Shown one piece after another: positions 1-5,380 of a DNA stretch of 5,380 nt. Numbering within the stretch: position 1 is the stretch's first letter; every line of letters begins with the position of its first letter. Source of the DNA: an uncultured Bacteroidales bacterium (GTDB lineage Bacteria; Bacteroidota; Bacteroidia; Bacteroidales; Paludibacteraceae). The stretch is from assembly GCA_946405045.1 (NCBI GenBank), contig CAMJFV010000163.1, positions 1 through 5,380 of the forward strand. The letters are read 5' to 3'. The position numbers were made by a program, and so were the translations under genes. Under the pieces are notes generated by a model. It made no database searches, had not been told where the DNA came from, and saw only the letters and a list, made by a program, of their open reading frames with translations.

Positions 1-1530
1 GAGAACAAGGAGTTCCTTGAGGAGAATAAAATCAGTGAGTTGCTAAACAAATATTGCAAGTTCCTTCCTGTTGAGATAGCATTTGGCAAGGAGACGGAAT
101 GGAAAGATGGCAAGAGTGTTGAGACTGACAAGGATAAGATCATCAACAACCCGTCGCCAGCATGGACTAAGAAACCTGCTGATTTGAAGGATGAAGACTA
201 CACTAATTTCTATCGTGAACTTTATCCAATGGGTGATGATCCTTTGTTCCATATTCATTTGAATGTCGATTATCCATTCAATTTGACTGGTATTCTTTAC
301 TTCCCTAAGATCAAGAATAATTTCCAGATTCAGAAGAATAAGATTCAGCTCTACTGCAACCAGGTATTCGTCACAGATTCTGTAGAGGGTATCGTGCCTG
401 AATTCCTGACACTCCTTCACGGTGTGATTGATTCTCCTGATATTCCGTTGAATGTGTCGAGAAGCTATTTGCAGAGCGACCAGAATGTGAAGAAGATCTC
501 TTCCCATATCACAAAGAAGGTTGCCGACCGTCTGCAGGAGTTGTTTAATGCCGATCGTGCAGATTTCGAGAGCAAGTGGGACAGCCTAAAGATTTTCATC
601 GAATACGGAATGCTTACGGAGGAGAAGTTCGAGGAGAAGGCAAGGAAATTCGTGCTTTTGAAGAATGTCGACGACAAGTATTACACACTTGAGGAGTACA
701 GCAAGTTGGTTGAGGCTAACCAGAAAGATAAGAATGATTCTGTTGTCTACCTATATGCCACAGATAAGGAGGCTCAATACTCATTCATCCAGAAAGCAAA
801 GGATAAGGGTTATGATGTGTTGATGATGGATGGAGAGTTGGATTCTCACTTCATGTCGATGTTGGAGCATAAGAGTGAAGGTGGAAAACTTCGTTTCGCC
901 CGTGTCGACGCGGATACAATCGACAAGCTTATCCCTAAGGGCGACGAGAAGAAAGTGGAGATGTCTCAGGAAGACCAGACTGCTCTTACAACCGCATTCC
1001 AGAGCATTTTGCCAAAGAACGACAAGTTCAACTTTATCGTAAGTTATGTCAATGCTGATGCTGATTCTCAGGCAGTTGAAATCACGCAGAATGAGTTTAT
1101 GCGTAGAATGAAGGAGATGTCTCGTAATCAGCCTGGCATGAATTTCTACGGTGATATGCCTGACTCATACAACTTTGTTGTGAACGAGAACAGTGGTTTG
1201 ATCAGCAAGATCTTGCGTGAACTTAAAGATAAGACAGCAAGTAGTTTGAGCGGAGTGCTTACAGAGATTCGTGAACTTGAGGATAACATTTCAAATCTTC
1301 GCAACCAAAAGGATTCAGATGGCAAGATCAAGCCAGAGGCACAGTCTACAATCAAGGAGTGTGAGACACGACTTACTGAAAAACAGGCGACACGTGATGC
1401 CGCATACAACTCGTTTGCAGCAGAGAGCGATGAGATGAAGCAGTTGGTGGATTTGTCATTGTTGAGCGTAGGATTGTTAAAGGGTTCAGCTCTCGACAAC
1501 TTCATCTCAAGAAGCATGAAGATGCTGTAA
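1..1530 (+). CDS. htpG: Molecular chaperone HtpG (bacterial Hsp90), 5'-truncated by the window edge
   Basis: ATP-dependent cytosolic Hsp90 dimer that remodels and stabilises client proteins. The reading frame is open from base 1 to a TAA at 1528-1530 (509 residues visible). The N-terminal ATPase domain, roughly 170-190 residues, lies outside the window, so the true start is not seen; the TTG at 40 is internal. The visible part begins at the start of the middle domain (SELLNKYCKFLPVEIAFG, then AWTKKPADLKDEDYTNFY, as in the AWT/LWT...DEEYxxFY block of HtpG). The catalytic-loop region follows: SPDIPLNVSRSYLQSD near 432-480, with the conserved Arg that contacts ATP gamma-phosphate in Hsp90s. The C-terminal dimerisation domain ends in LLKGSALDNFISRSMKML. 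A charged, coiled-coil-like stretch (about 1237-1430: RELEDNISNLRNQKD, then ECETRLTEKQATRD) is absent from E. coli HtpG; similar extensions occur in Bacteroidetes homologues as I recall. A strong terminator follows about 110 bp downstream. Confidence 0.97.
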   Translation, partial: ENKEFLEENKISELLNKYCKFLPVEIAFGKETEWKDGKSVETDKDKIINNPSPAWTKKPADLKDEDYTNFYRELYPMGDDPLFHIHLNVDYPFNLTGILYFPKIKNNFQIQKNKIQLYCNQVFVTDSVEGIVPEFLTLLHGVIDSPDIPLNVSRSYLQSDQNVKKISSHITKKVADRLQELFNADRADFESKWDSLKIFIEYGMLTEEKFEEKARKFVLLKNVDDKYYTLEEYSKLVEANQKDKNDSVVYLYATDKEAQYSFIQKAKDKGYDVLMMDGELDSHFMSMLEHKSEGGKLRFARVDADTIDKLIPKGDEKKVEMSQEDQTALTTAFQSILPKNDKFNFIVSYVNADADSQAVEITQNEFMRRMKEMSRNQPGMNFYGDMPDSYNFVVNENSGLISKILRELKDKTASSLSGVLTEIRELEDNISNLRNQKDSDGKIKPEAQSTIKECETRLTEKQATRDAAYNSFAAESDEMKQLVDLSLLSVGLLKGSALDNFISRSMKML

Positions 1531-1534
1531 TGAA

Positions 1535-1576
1535 ATGCAGAATTATAAATGCTAAATGCTGAATTAGGAATGCACT
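1535..1576. repeat. Degenerate 21-nt tandem direct repeat after htpG
   Basis: Two adjacent copies begin at 1535 (atgcagaatta) and 1556 (atgctgaatta). Each continues with an 'aatgc' block, giving about 16 of 21 matching positions. It starts five bases after the htpG stop codon and would lie in the htpG 3' untranslated region. Similar 'atgc-gaatt' strings are common between genes in Bacteroidetes genomes (recollection, not tested). No coding potential is visible and the function is unknown. Confidence 0.55.
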
Positions 1577-1614
1577 TGTAGAGACACACGGACGTGCGTG
1601 TGACTACAAAATGC
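1571..1614. repeat. Imperfect palindromic hairpin repeat
   Basis: An imperfect inverted repeat. Outer arms are TGCA (1571-1574) and TGCA (1611-1614 region). Next come TTGTAG (1576-1581) against CTACAA (1604-1609), then CACACG (1585-1590) against CGTGTG (1597-1602), around a six-base loop. Small bulges interrupt the stem. It resembles a decayed member of the 'TGTAGAGACGCxx...CTCTACA' palindromes that recur between genes in Bacteroidetes and some cyanobacteria; that link is from memory. It has no T-run, so it is not itself a terminator. Confidence 0.5.
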
Positions 1615-1639
1615 AAAATCTGGCATTTTGAAATAAACG

Positions 1640-1669
1640 AAAGGCAGTGGAATCACCACTGCCTTTTTT
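1640..1669 (+). terminator. Rho-independent terminator of htpG
   Basis: A perfect 11-bp stem: AAAGGCAGTGG (1640-1650) pairs with CCACTGCCTTT (1656-1666), with a five-base loop (aatca). A run of six T residues at 1664-1669 overlaps the stem end and continues past it. It lies 110 bp past the htpG stop, so the htpG transcript would carry the two short repeats in its 3' end. The A-rich 5' side of the stem could also allow weaker termination in the other direction. Confidence 0.9.
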
Positions 1670-1744
1670 GATTTGAGAAACTGATTAGACATGAAATATG
1701 TCGTTATAGAATTTCATCCCGCAACTAAAAAATGAGGATTGTTA

Positions 1745-1759
1745 AGGGCGGAACGCCCT
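1745..1759. repeat. Left-arm GC-rich hairpin
   Basis: AGGGCG and CGCCCT form a six-bp stem over a three-base loop (GAA) within the left arm of the inverted-repeat element. The same hairpin recurs inverted in the right arm, so each arm is itself palindromic. Confidence 0.7.
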
Positions 1760-1773
1760 AACTTACCCACATG

Positions 1774-1796
1774 CCGCGAGCCCAAAGGGCGAGCGG
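1774..1796. repeat. REP-like hairpin with tandem G/A mismatches
   Basis: CCGC (1774-1777) pairs with GCGG (1793-1796), and GCCC (1780-1783) pairs with GGGC (1787-1790) over an AAA loop. Between the two stem blocks, GA (1778-1779) faces GA (1791-1792), a symmetric tandem mismatch that can form sheared G-A pairs. An interrupted stem of this kind resembles bacterial REP hairpins. The flanking sequence downstream is A-rich, not T-rich, so it is not a plus-strand terminator. Confidence 0.6.
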
Positions 1797-1804
1797 TCAA
1801 AAAA

Positions 1805-1816
1805 AATGATATCATT
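1805..1816. repeat. 12-bp perfect AT-rich palindrome in the element core
   Basis: AATGATATCATT reads identically on both strands. The half-site AATGAT recurs at 1823-1828, 18 bp downstream. It could be a binding site for a dimeric protein, but an AT-rich palindrome of this length in an AT-rich core may be chance. Confidence 0.4.
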
Positions 1817-1937
1817 CCATATAATGATTGATTTAATTTTTTTTTCTTATAGAAAAGTCGAAGACATTCTCCTAACACTCCGAGTCTCTGTGTTTTTCAA
1901 TATGTGCTCGCCTTCTGCTCGCTCTGGTAGGGAGGGC

Positions 1938-1954
1938 AAGGGCGTTCCGCCCTT
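1938..1954. repeat. Right-arm GC-rich hairpin
   Basis: AAGGGCG and CGCCCTT form a seven-bp stem over a TTC loop. This is the inverted counterpart of the hairpin at 1745-1759, with its loop the reverse complement of GAA. Confidence 0.7.
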
Positions 1955-1965
1955 TGCAATCCTCA

Positions 1966-2022
1966 AATACAATGTCCAAATTATCAGTCTTAAAATAGGA
2001 TCCGACCAAACTTAAAAAACAC
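1966..2022. other. Short AT-rich spacer, no gene
   Basis: Between the inverted-repeat element and the minus-strand terminator. It holds ATGTC (1972-1976) and ATCAGT (1983-1988), whose inverses occur at 1688-1692 and 1680-1685 on the other side of the element. This could be a decayed outer extension of the inverted repeat. Nothing else is recognisable. Confidence 0.3.
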
Positions 2023-2050
2023 AAAAAGACGGGAATGACTCCCGTCTTTT
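2023..2050 (-). terminator. Rho-independent terminator of the GH44-type gene
   Basis: Read on the minus strand, AAAAGACGGGA (complement of 2040-2050) pairs with TCCCGTCTTTT (complement of 2024-2034) over a five-base loop. A T-rich tract (complement of about 2015-2027) follows. It lies about 31 bp past the TAA of the minus-strand gene. The plus strand also ends in TTTT after the stem, so weak bidirectional action is possible and it could back up the htpG terminator. Confidence 0.88.
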
Positions 2051-2081
2051 CGATTGAATTTTATATAGATAAATAATAGTG

Positions 2082-3959
2082 TTATTTCACAACCACTTTA
2101 GCAATAGTAGAGTTGTCTTTAGAGTTGACTCTTATTATGTACGAGCCTTTTCCTGTGATGTCGAACTCTACAAAATCATTGCCGTTTCCAACGACTGATT
2201 CATTGTGGATGCCGTTGGCTCCGATGATGTCGATGCTTTGAATTCCGTCGGCACACTTGGCAAAGAATTGTCCGTCAGACACGGTAGGGTAGACAATTGC
2301 GTCATTCTTGGCTGCTATTGATTCCATTCCTGCATTGACACTGCGCAGAAGAACTGCCTTGACACTCTTTGCCGGCAATGATGTTTTGACCACTCCGTTG
2401 GAAATAGTAGCGTCGCCTTCCACAAGAGCATTCTCGGTATGGCTTACGAATGTCTCCGACGCAGGAAGATTAGACAATGAAAGGGTCTTTACGTTTCCAT
2501 CTGCGATCTCCATTCCAGACACCGCAACTTCCACGTCGGCATCATCTTTTGTCGATCGGTTGACAATCAGCAATGTGGCTTCTGTATTGTTCTTGTTGAC
2601 AGTGACATAACTTTCCACCATATTGACATCCGACGACTCGCTAGGCACGTAATATTCCTTGCTGTAACGTGCCATCAGATGTATGGCTTCCCACATTCCT
2701 ACATTCCAACCCCATGGAGTGAAAAACTCTCCGTTGTTTTTCATCAATTCTCCCACGTGGCTGATATATGCGATCGCATGAGTGATTGGCTCAAATTTAC
2801 TGCTGATATTGTATTCCGACACAGAGAATGTAACTCCGTGATCCTCACCGATATATTTTTTCATCCAGTCGTCGCAGCGTCCGAGAATATACTCTTTCTT
2901 GATATTGGTGTCCCATCCTCCATTCAATGTGTAAAGTCCATTCGCTTCTGGATTGTCATATTCACGGTCGAAATATGTGCGGTGTGACTGTAGGTTCACC
3001 TCTTCACTTTTCTCTCCGCTTGGGTAGTAGTGGATGTCAAGCACGTCAAGAAGTTTGACACCATGTTTCTTCTGCTCCTGACCGATACGCATGATGAAAT
3101 ATTCAAGCCAAGGCATCTGCTTTCCTTCCCATTTAGGGAACTGGTTTGTCGTGCCGCTTGTGGCGAACCATGTCCACTCGCTTCCTGCAACAGGTCCGCA
3201 AAGCTTGATGTCCGGAAATTTTTGTTTTGCCGCCAATGCCACTTTCACATATTGCTGCACGTAAAATTCAGGATCAAAATCAGGTTGCACATCTTTATGT
3301 GTCCAGCTCCACATCTCCGGCTCATTGTCCATATTCCAGTAGATGAACTGGCTCATGTCTCGTTTCAACTCATCCTTCCAATAGGTGAGGATGTCCGTCG
3401 TCTGCTCAGTGCTCCATTCTTCAAGATAGAGCGACGTGTCTCCTGCCTTATATTCCTTTTTCTCGAGGTCGATCACTTCACCGCCTCCACACAATGGCCA
3501 TGAACACCATTCTCCCCATTGACTCTGGTTGAATTCCCAGTCGTTGAAATTATGCTCTTTGGAAGACGCTACGTATCCGCATAGCTGGAACGAGTACATT
3601 GCCTGGATTCCAGGAAAACTTTCATTCATCACTTTTGATGACATGTCCCAGTCGCAATCGTAGATGTTGCTGTACCAGTCGGGATGACAAGTGAGATGCT
3701 TCTTGTAGTTGTATTTTGTCGCGTTGTTTCCGTTGTTGAGGCGTACAAACTTGATTCCGCTCTCTTTCAAAAGGGATTCAGCTTCAGGGTCGAGTGTCTT
3801 TCCTGGCTGATACGGGATGTCCGAGGTGTTCTTTCCGAACAAATACGGACTGTATTTATAAGCCCCACTTTTTGTGTCGACGGAAATCTTCACATCCGCA
3901 GCATTGACAACGGTCGACGATGCCGCAAGCAATGTAAGGAATAGTAAATCTGTTTTCAT
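2082..3959 (-). CDS. Secreted GH44-type endo-beta-glucanase/xyloglucanase with T9SS C-terminal sorting domain
   Basis: Likely an extracellular endo-acting glycosidase; GH44 members cleave beta-1,4-glucan, xyloglucan and sometimes mannan or xylan with retention. Of 625 residues, 1-20 form a Sec signal peptide (K2, hydrophobic LLFLTLLAA, cleavage near VNA-AD) with no lipobox cysteine. Residues about 25-440 match GH44: SPYLFGKN (37-44), FVRLNNGNNATKYNY (71-85), LCGYVAS (126-132), WNMDNEPEMWSWTH (208-221), LDIHYYP (307-313) and SVSEYN (379-384). E213 of NEP is the expected acid/base and E382 the expected nucleophile; their spacing of 169 is close to that in characterised GH44 enzymes. About 440-540 is a beta-sandwich-like domain. 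About 550-625 is a type A T9SS tail (VYPTVSDGQF...GSYIIRV...KVVVK). The mature part has eight cysteines. The start is ATG at 3957-3959, preceded by a plausible promoter. No PUL partners are visible. Substrate is not determinable here. Confidence 0.85.
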   Translation of the reverse strand: MKTDLLFLTLLAASSTVVNAADVKISVDTKSGAYKYSPYLFGKNTSDIPYQPGKTLDPEAESLLKESGIKFVRLNNGNNATKYNYKKHLTCHPDWYSNIYDCDWDMSSKVMNESFPGIQAMYSFQLCGYVASSKEHNFNDWEFNQSQWGEWCSWPLCGGGEVIDLEKKEYKAGDTSLYLEEWSTEQTTDILTYWKDELKRDMSQFIYWNMDNEPEMWSWTHKDVQPDFDPEFYVQQYVKVALAAKQKFPDIKLCGPVAGSEWTWFATSGTTNQFPKWEGKQMPWLEYFIMRIGQEQKKHGVKLLDVLDIHYYPSGEKSEEVNLQSHRTYFDREYDNPEANGLYTLNGGWDTNIKKEYILGRCDDWMKKYIGEDHGVTFSVSEYNISSKFEPITHAIAYISHVGELMKNNGEFFTPWGWNVGMWEAIHLMARYSKEYYVPSESSDVNMVESYVTVNKNNTEATLLIVNRSTKDDADVEVAVSGMEIADGNVKTLSLSNLPASETFVSHTENALVEGDATISNGVVKTSLPAKSVKAVLLRSVNAGMESIAAKNDAIVYPTVSDGQFFAKCADGIQSIDIIGANGIHNESVVGNGNDFVEFDITGKGSYIIRVNSKDNSTIAKVVVK

Positions 3960-3972
3960 GGTAGTATATGAT

Positions 3973-4004
3973 TGAATATAAATTATCCTTTTGTGTCTTA
4001 CAAA
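3973..4004 (-). promoter_or_regulatory. Candidate Bacteroidetes-type promoter for the GH44-type gene
   Basis: On the minus strand, TTTG (complement of 4001-4004) is followed after exactly 20 bases by TATATTCA (complement of 3973-3980). The Bacteroidetes sigma-ABfr consensus is TTTG, 19-21 bases, TAnnTTTG, so the -7 box matches in TAnnTT and misses the final TG. Transcription would begin only about 6-9 bases before the ATG, giving a very short leader. A 6-bp inverted repeat (CTTTTG 3988-3993, CAAAAG 4001-4006) overlaps the -33 box and could be an operator. The match is suggestive only. Confidence 0.38.
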
Positions 4005-4013
4005 AGTAATATA

Positions 4014-5261
4014 TTATTCAAATCTTATCGCTTCAGCAGGAGAAATATTTTTGATAATATAGGTAGGGGCGATCAAAATCAAAGTGCTGATTGTAGCGAT
4101 TCCGATATTCAATAGGATTATTGTCGACGGTACTATTTCGGCTGGTACGTGATCGACGTAGTAAGTTTCGGGATCAAGCGGTATCAGGTGGAATTGCATC
4201 TGTAGCCAGCACAATGCGATGCTGATGATGTTTCCGATCAGCATTCCTTTTCCTACGAGGAACAACGATTGGTAGAGGAATATTTTTCTGATACTCCAGC
4301 TGTTCTCTCCCAAAGCGAAGAGTATTCCGATCATGTTTGTTCGCTCAAGGATCAGAATAAGCAGGCTCGACGCGATTGTGAATCCTGCCACACAGATCAT
4401 CAGTATCAAAATGATAGCCACGTTGATGTCGAGCATTTCAAGCCATGCGAAAATTTGTGGGGATAATTCCTTGACACTCTTCAAGATGTATGGGTTCCCA
4501 TCCTCGTCGAAACGATTTCCGATAGTTCGGAAAATCTTATCATAATGTTCGTCAAGGGTGTTGAAATCAGCGATCTGTATTTCGACGTGAGTGACTTTGT
4601 CTTCGCTCCAAGAGTTAAGACGTTGCAGATGACGTAGATCGGCGATCACTATTTTGTCGTCGAAGTCGGTGAATCCGGTGTTGTATAATCCAGTGATTGT
4701 CAGCGGGCGGACACGTATTTTGCCGTCGAGCACGAAGTAGATGCGCATCTTGTCGCCCACAGAAAGATTCATTTTTTGAGCGAGACGCGATGATATCACA
4801 GCCTCTTTGCTTAAGCTGTCTTTGGAGATGTCGGCTATCCTTCCGTCGACGATGCTGTTCTCAAAGAAATTCCAGTTGTAATCGCTGTCCACACCTTTGA
4901 AGATGATGCCCTGCACATCCTCTTCTGTTTTGAGGATAGCTCCGTAGTTGCATACTCTCTGGGCATGTTTGATGCCGTCGATTCTCTGAATTTTAGAAAG
5001 AAGAAGCGAGTCAACACTGATTGGTCTGCAATCAATGCTGCCTCGCTCCGATAATCCGCAAATCTGGTAATGTGAAGAAAAACCGATAAGTTTTTCTCTG
5101 ATCTCATTTTTGAAACCTGTGATGACGCACATGGCGATGATCATCACGGCTGTTCCGATTGCTGTACCCAGCACTGCGATTTTCACTGCAGTTTTCGACA
5201 CACGTTTTTTGCCTTTCTGCTCATAATGAAGACGTTTGGCAATAAACAGTTCGAAATTCAT
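4014..5261 (-). CDS. LolC/LolE-family (FtsX/MacB-type) ABC transporter permease
   Basis: Inner-membrane permease subunit of the type that, with a LolD ATPase, releases lipoproteins from the inner membrane for transfer to LolA. Its 415 residues are the usual LolC/E length. The N-terminus NFELFIAKRLHYEQKGKKRVSK is typical: an amphipathic, basic cytoplasmic segment. Membrane segments are near 25-49, 278-305, 326-352 and 378-402, with a large periplasmic domain about 50-275 between the first two (MacB_PCD-like: SKEAVISSRLAQKMNLSVGD, near 151-170). ILERTNMIGILFALG (304-318) matches the cytoplasmic coupling loop that contacts the ATPase, and the protein ends ISPAEAIRFE, the usual family C-terminus. 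Start is the ATG at 5259-5261, 25 bp after the upstream aminotransferase stop; no Shine-Dalgarno is evident. The ATPase partner is not in the window. A related FtsX-fold permease for another substrate cannot be excluded. Confidence 0.88.
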   Translation of the reverse strand: MNFELFIAKRLHYEQKGKKRVSKTAVKIAVLGTAIGTAVMIIAMCVITGFKNEIREKLIGFSSHYQICGLSERGSIDCRPISVDSLLLSKIQRIDGIKHAQRVCNYGAILKTEEDVQGIIFKGVDSDYNWNFFENSIVDGRIADISKDSLSKEAVISSRLAQKMNLSVGDKMRIYFVLDGKIRVRPLTITGLYNTGFTDFDDKIVIADLRHLQRLNSWSEDKVTHVEIQIADFNTLDEHYDKIFRTIGNRFDEDGNPYILKSVKELSPQIFAWLEMLDINVAIILILMICVAGFTIASSLLILILERTNMIGILFALGENSWSIRKIFLYQSLFLVGKGMLIGNIISIALCWLQMQFHLIPLDPETYYVDHVPAEIVPSTIILLNIGIATISTLILIAPTYIIKNISPAEAIRFE

Positions 5262-5286
5262 ATCGGGTACCGTCTATTAAATCGTA

Positions 5287-5380
5287 TTAAATAGTGCGTC
5301 CTGGATAAACCTCCAACGCCTTCTTCAATACGAACAATGCTTTAGTCAAGTCCTCTTTCTGAAGCACGTATGCCACACGC
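5287..5380 (-). CDS. PLP-dependent aminotransferase (class I/II), C-terminal fragment
   Basis: Only the last 30 codons and the TAA (5287-5289) are in the window; the 5' part runs off the right edge. The peptide begins RVAYVLQKEDL and ends ALEVYPGRTI. This matches the end of Bacteroidetes aspartate/aromatic-type aminotransferases, where R-I/V-AYVL belongs to the final strand near the substrate carboxylate-binding Arg, followed by a helix and a YPGR terminus. The catalytic lysine is not visible and the substrate cannot be assigned. It lies 25 bp upstream of the permease on the same strand, so the two are probably co-transcribed. It is too short for a standard ORF cutoff but reads cleanly. Confidence 0.75.
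   Translation of the reverse strand, partial: RVAYVLQKEDLTKALFVLKKALEVYPGRTI

Larger units (their letters stand above)
1733..1965. mobile_element. MITE/REP-like inverted-repeat element, non-coding
   Basis: The ends are imperfect inverted repeats of about 62 bases. TGAGGATTG (1733-1741) matches CAATCCTCA (1957-1965) inverted. AGGGCGGAACGCCCT (1745-1759) matches AGGGCGTTCCGCCCT (1939-1953). Further in, GGCGAGC (1788-1794) matches GCTCGCC (1906-1912), with poorer matching between. The core (about 1797-1905) is AT-rich, with a 12-bp palindrome and a run of nine T. No transposase or other convincing ORF is present, so if mobile it must be moved in trans. No clear target-site duplication was found. 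It could instead be a REP-type sequence or a structured RNA; the mobile interpretation is inference from architecture. Confidence 0.5.

Noticed and set aside
43..507. 154-codon minus-strand ORF
   Set aside because: Mirror of the conserved HtpG middle domain; antisense shadow.
1146..1616. 156-codon minus-strand ORF
   Set aside because: Antisense to the htpG coding region, which is unambiguous; it also crosses the downstream repeats. No family resemblance.
1774..1810. Hairpin plus A-run as a terminator
   Set aside because: On the plus strand the hairpin is followed by A residues; on the minus strand the T-run precedes the hairpin. Neither gives a hairpin followed by a T-run.
1733..1965. Invertible promoter (phase-variation switch)
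   Set aside because: Inverted repeats around an AT-rich core suggested this, but both neighbouring genes point toward the element, so a promoter here would drive neither; no adjacent recombinase gene is visible.
1806..2015. 69-codon plus-strand ORF
   Set aside because: It lies across the inverted-repeat element, reads through its AT-rich core and GC-rich arm, has low-complexity composition and no recognisable domain or ribosome-binding site. Best explained as chance.
1531..2081. CRISPR array, tRNA or riboswitch in the large spacer
   Set aside because: The direct repeats are only two degenerate adjacent copies without spacers, there is no cloverleaf or CCA-type acceptor pattern, and the spacer lies downstream of both flanking genes, not in a leader.
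3030..3503. 157-codon plus-strand ORF
   Set aside because: Antisense to the GH44 catalytic region, whose motifs on the minus strand are clear.
4835..5107. 90-codon minus-strand ORF in another frame
   Set aside because: Overlaps the periplasmic domain of the permease in a different frame; composition is unlike a real protein.

Overview
The window looks like chromosomal DNA from a member of the Bacteroidales, most likely Prevotella-like or a close relative. The evidence is an HtpG of the long Bacteroidetes type, a secreted enzyme with a type IX secretion (T9SS) C-terminal sorting tail, a sequence matching the Bacteroidetes -33 TTTG / -7 TAnnTTTG promoter pattern, no clear Shine-Dalgarno sequences, and moderate-to-low GC with AT-rich spacers. 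Genus is inference.

Layout. Positions 1-1530 (+) hold the middle and C-terminal domains of the Hsp90 chaperone HtpG; its ATP-binding N-terminal domain lies off the left edge. Positions 1531-2081 are a 551-bp non-coding spacer between convergent genes. It contains a 21-nt degenerate direct repeat, an imperfect hairpin repeat, the htpG terminator (1640-1669), an inverted-repeat MITE/REP-like element (1733-1965) and a terminator for the opposing gene (2023-2050). Positions 2082-3959 (-) encode a secreted glycoside hydrolase family 44 (GH44)-type enzyme with signal peptide, catalytic barrel, beta domain and T9SS tail. Positions 4014-5261 (-) encode a LolC/LolE/FtsX-type ABC permease of the lipoprotein-releasing kind. 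Positions 5287-5380 (-) are the last 30 codons of a class I/II PLP-dependent aminotransferase running off the right edge.

How the genes relate. The aminotransferase and the permease are 25 bp apart on the same strand and look co-transcribed. The GH44 gene follows after 54 bp with no terminator in between, but a plausible promoter sits in that gap, so it may be read both from the operon and on its own. The enzyme should be exported by Sec and then moved across the outer membrane by T9SS, acting on plant beta-glucan or xyloglucan-type polymers outside the cell. No SusC/SusD pair or other PUL genes are visible. The three minus-strand genes share no obvious pathway.

The part least explained by ordinary genes is the spacer at 1531-2081: a cluster of short repeats and hairpins in a convergent intergenic region, bracketed by two terminators. 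I see a candidate non-autonomous mobile or REP-like element there, but no evidence for a new protein-coding system in the window.
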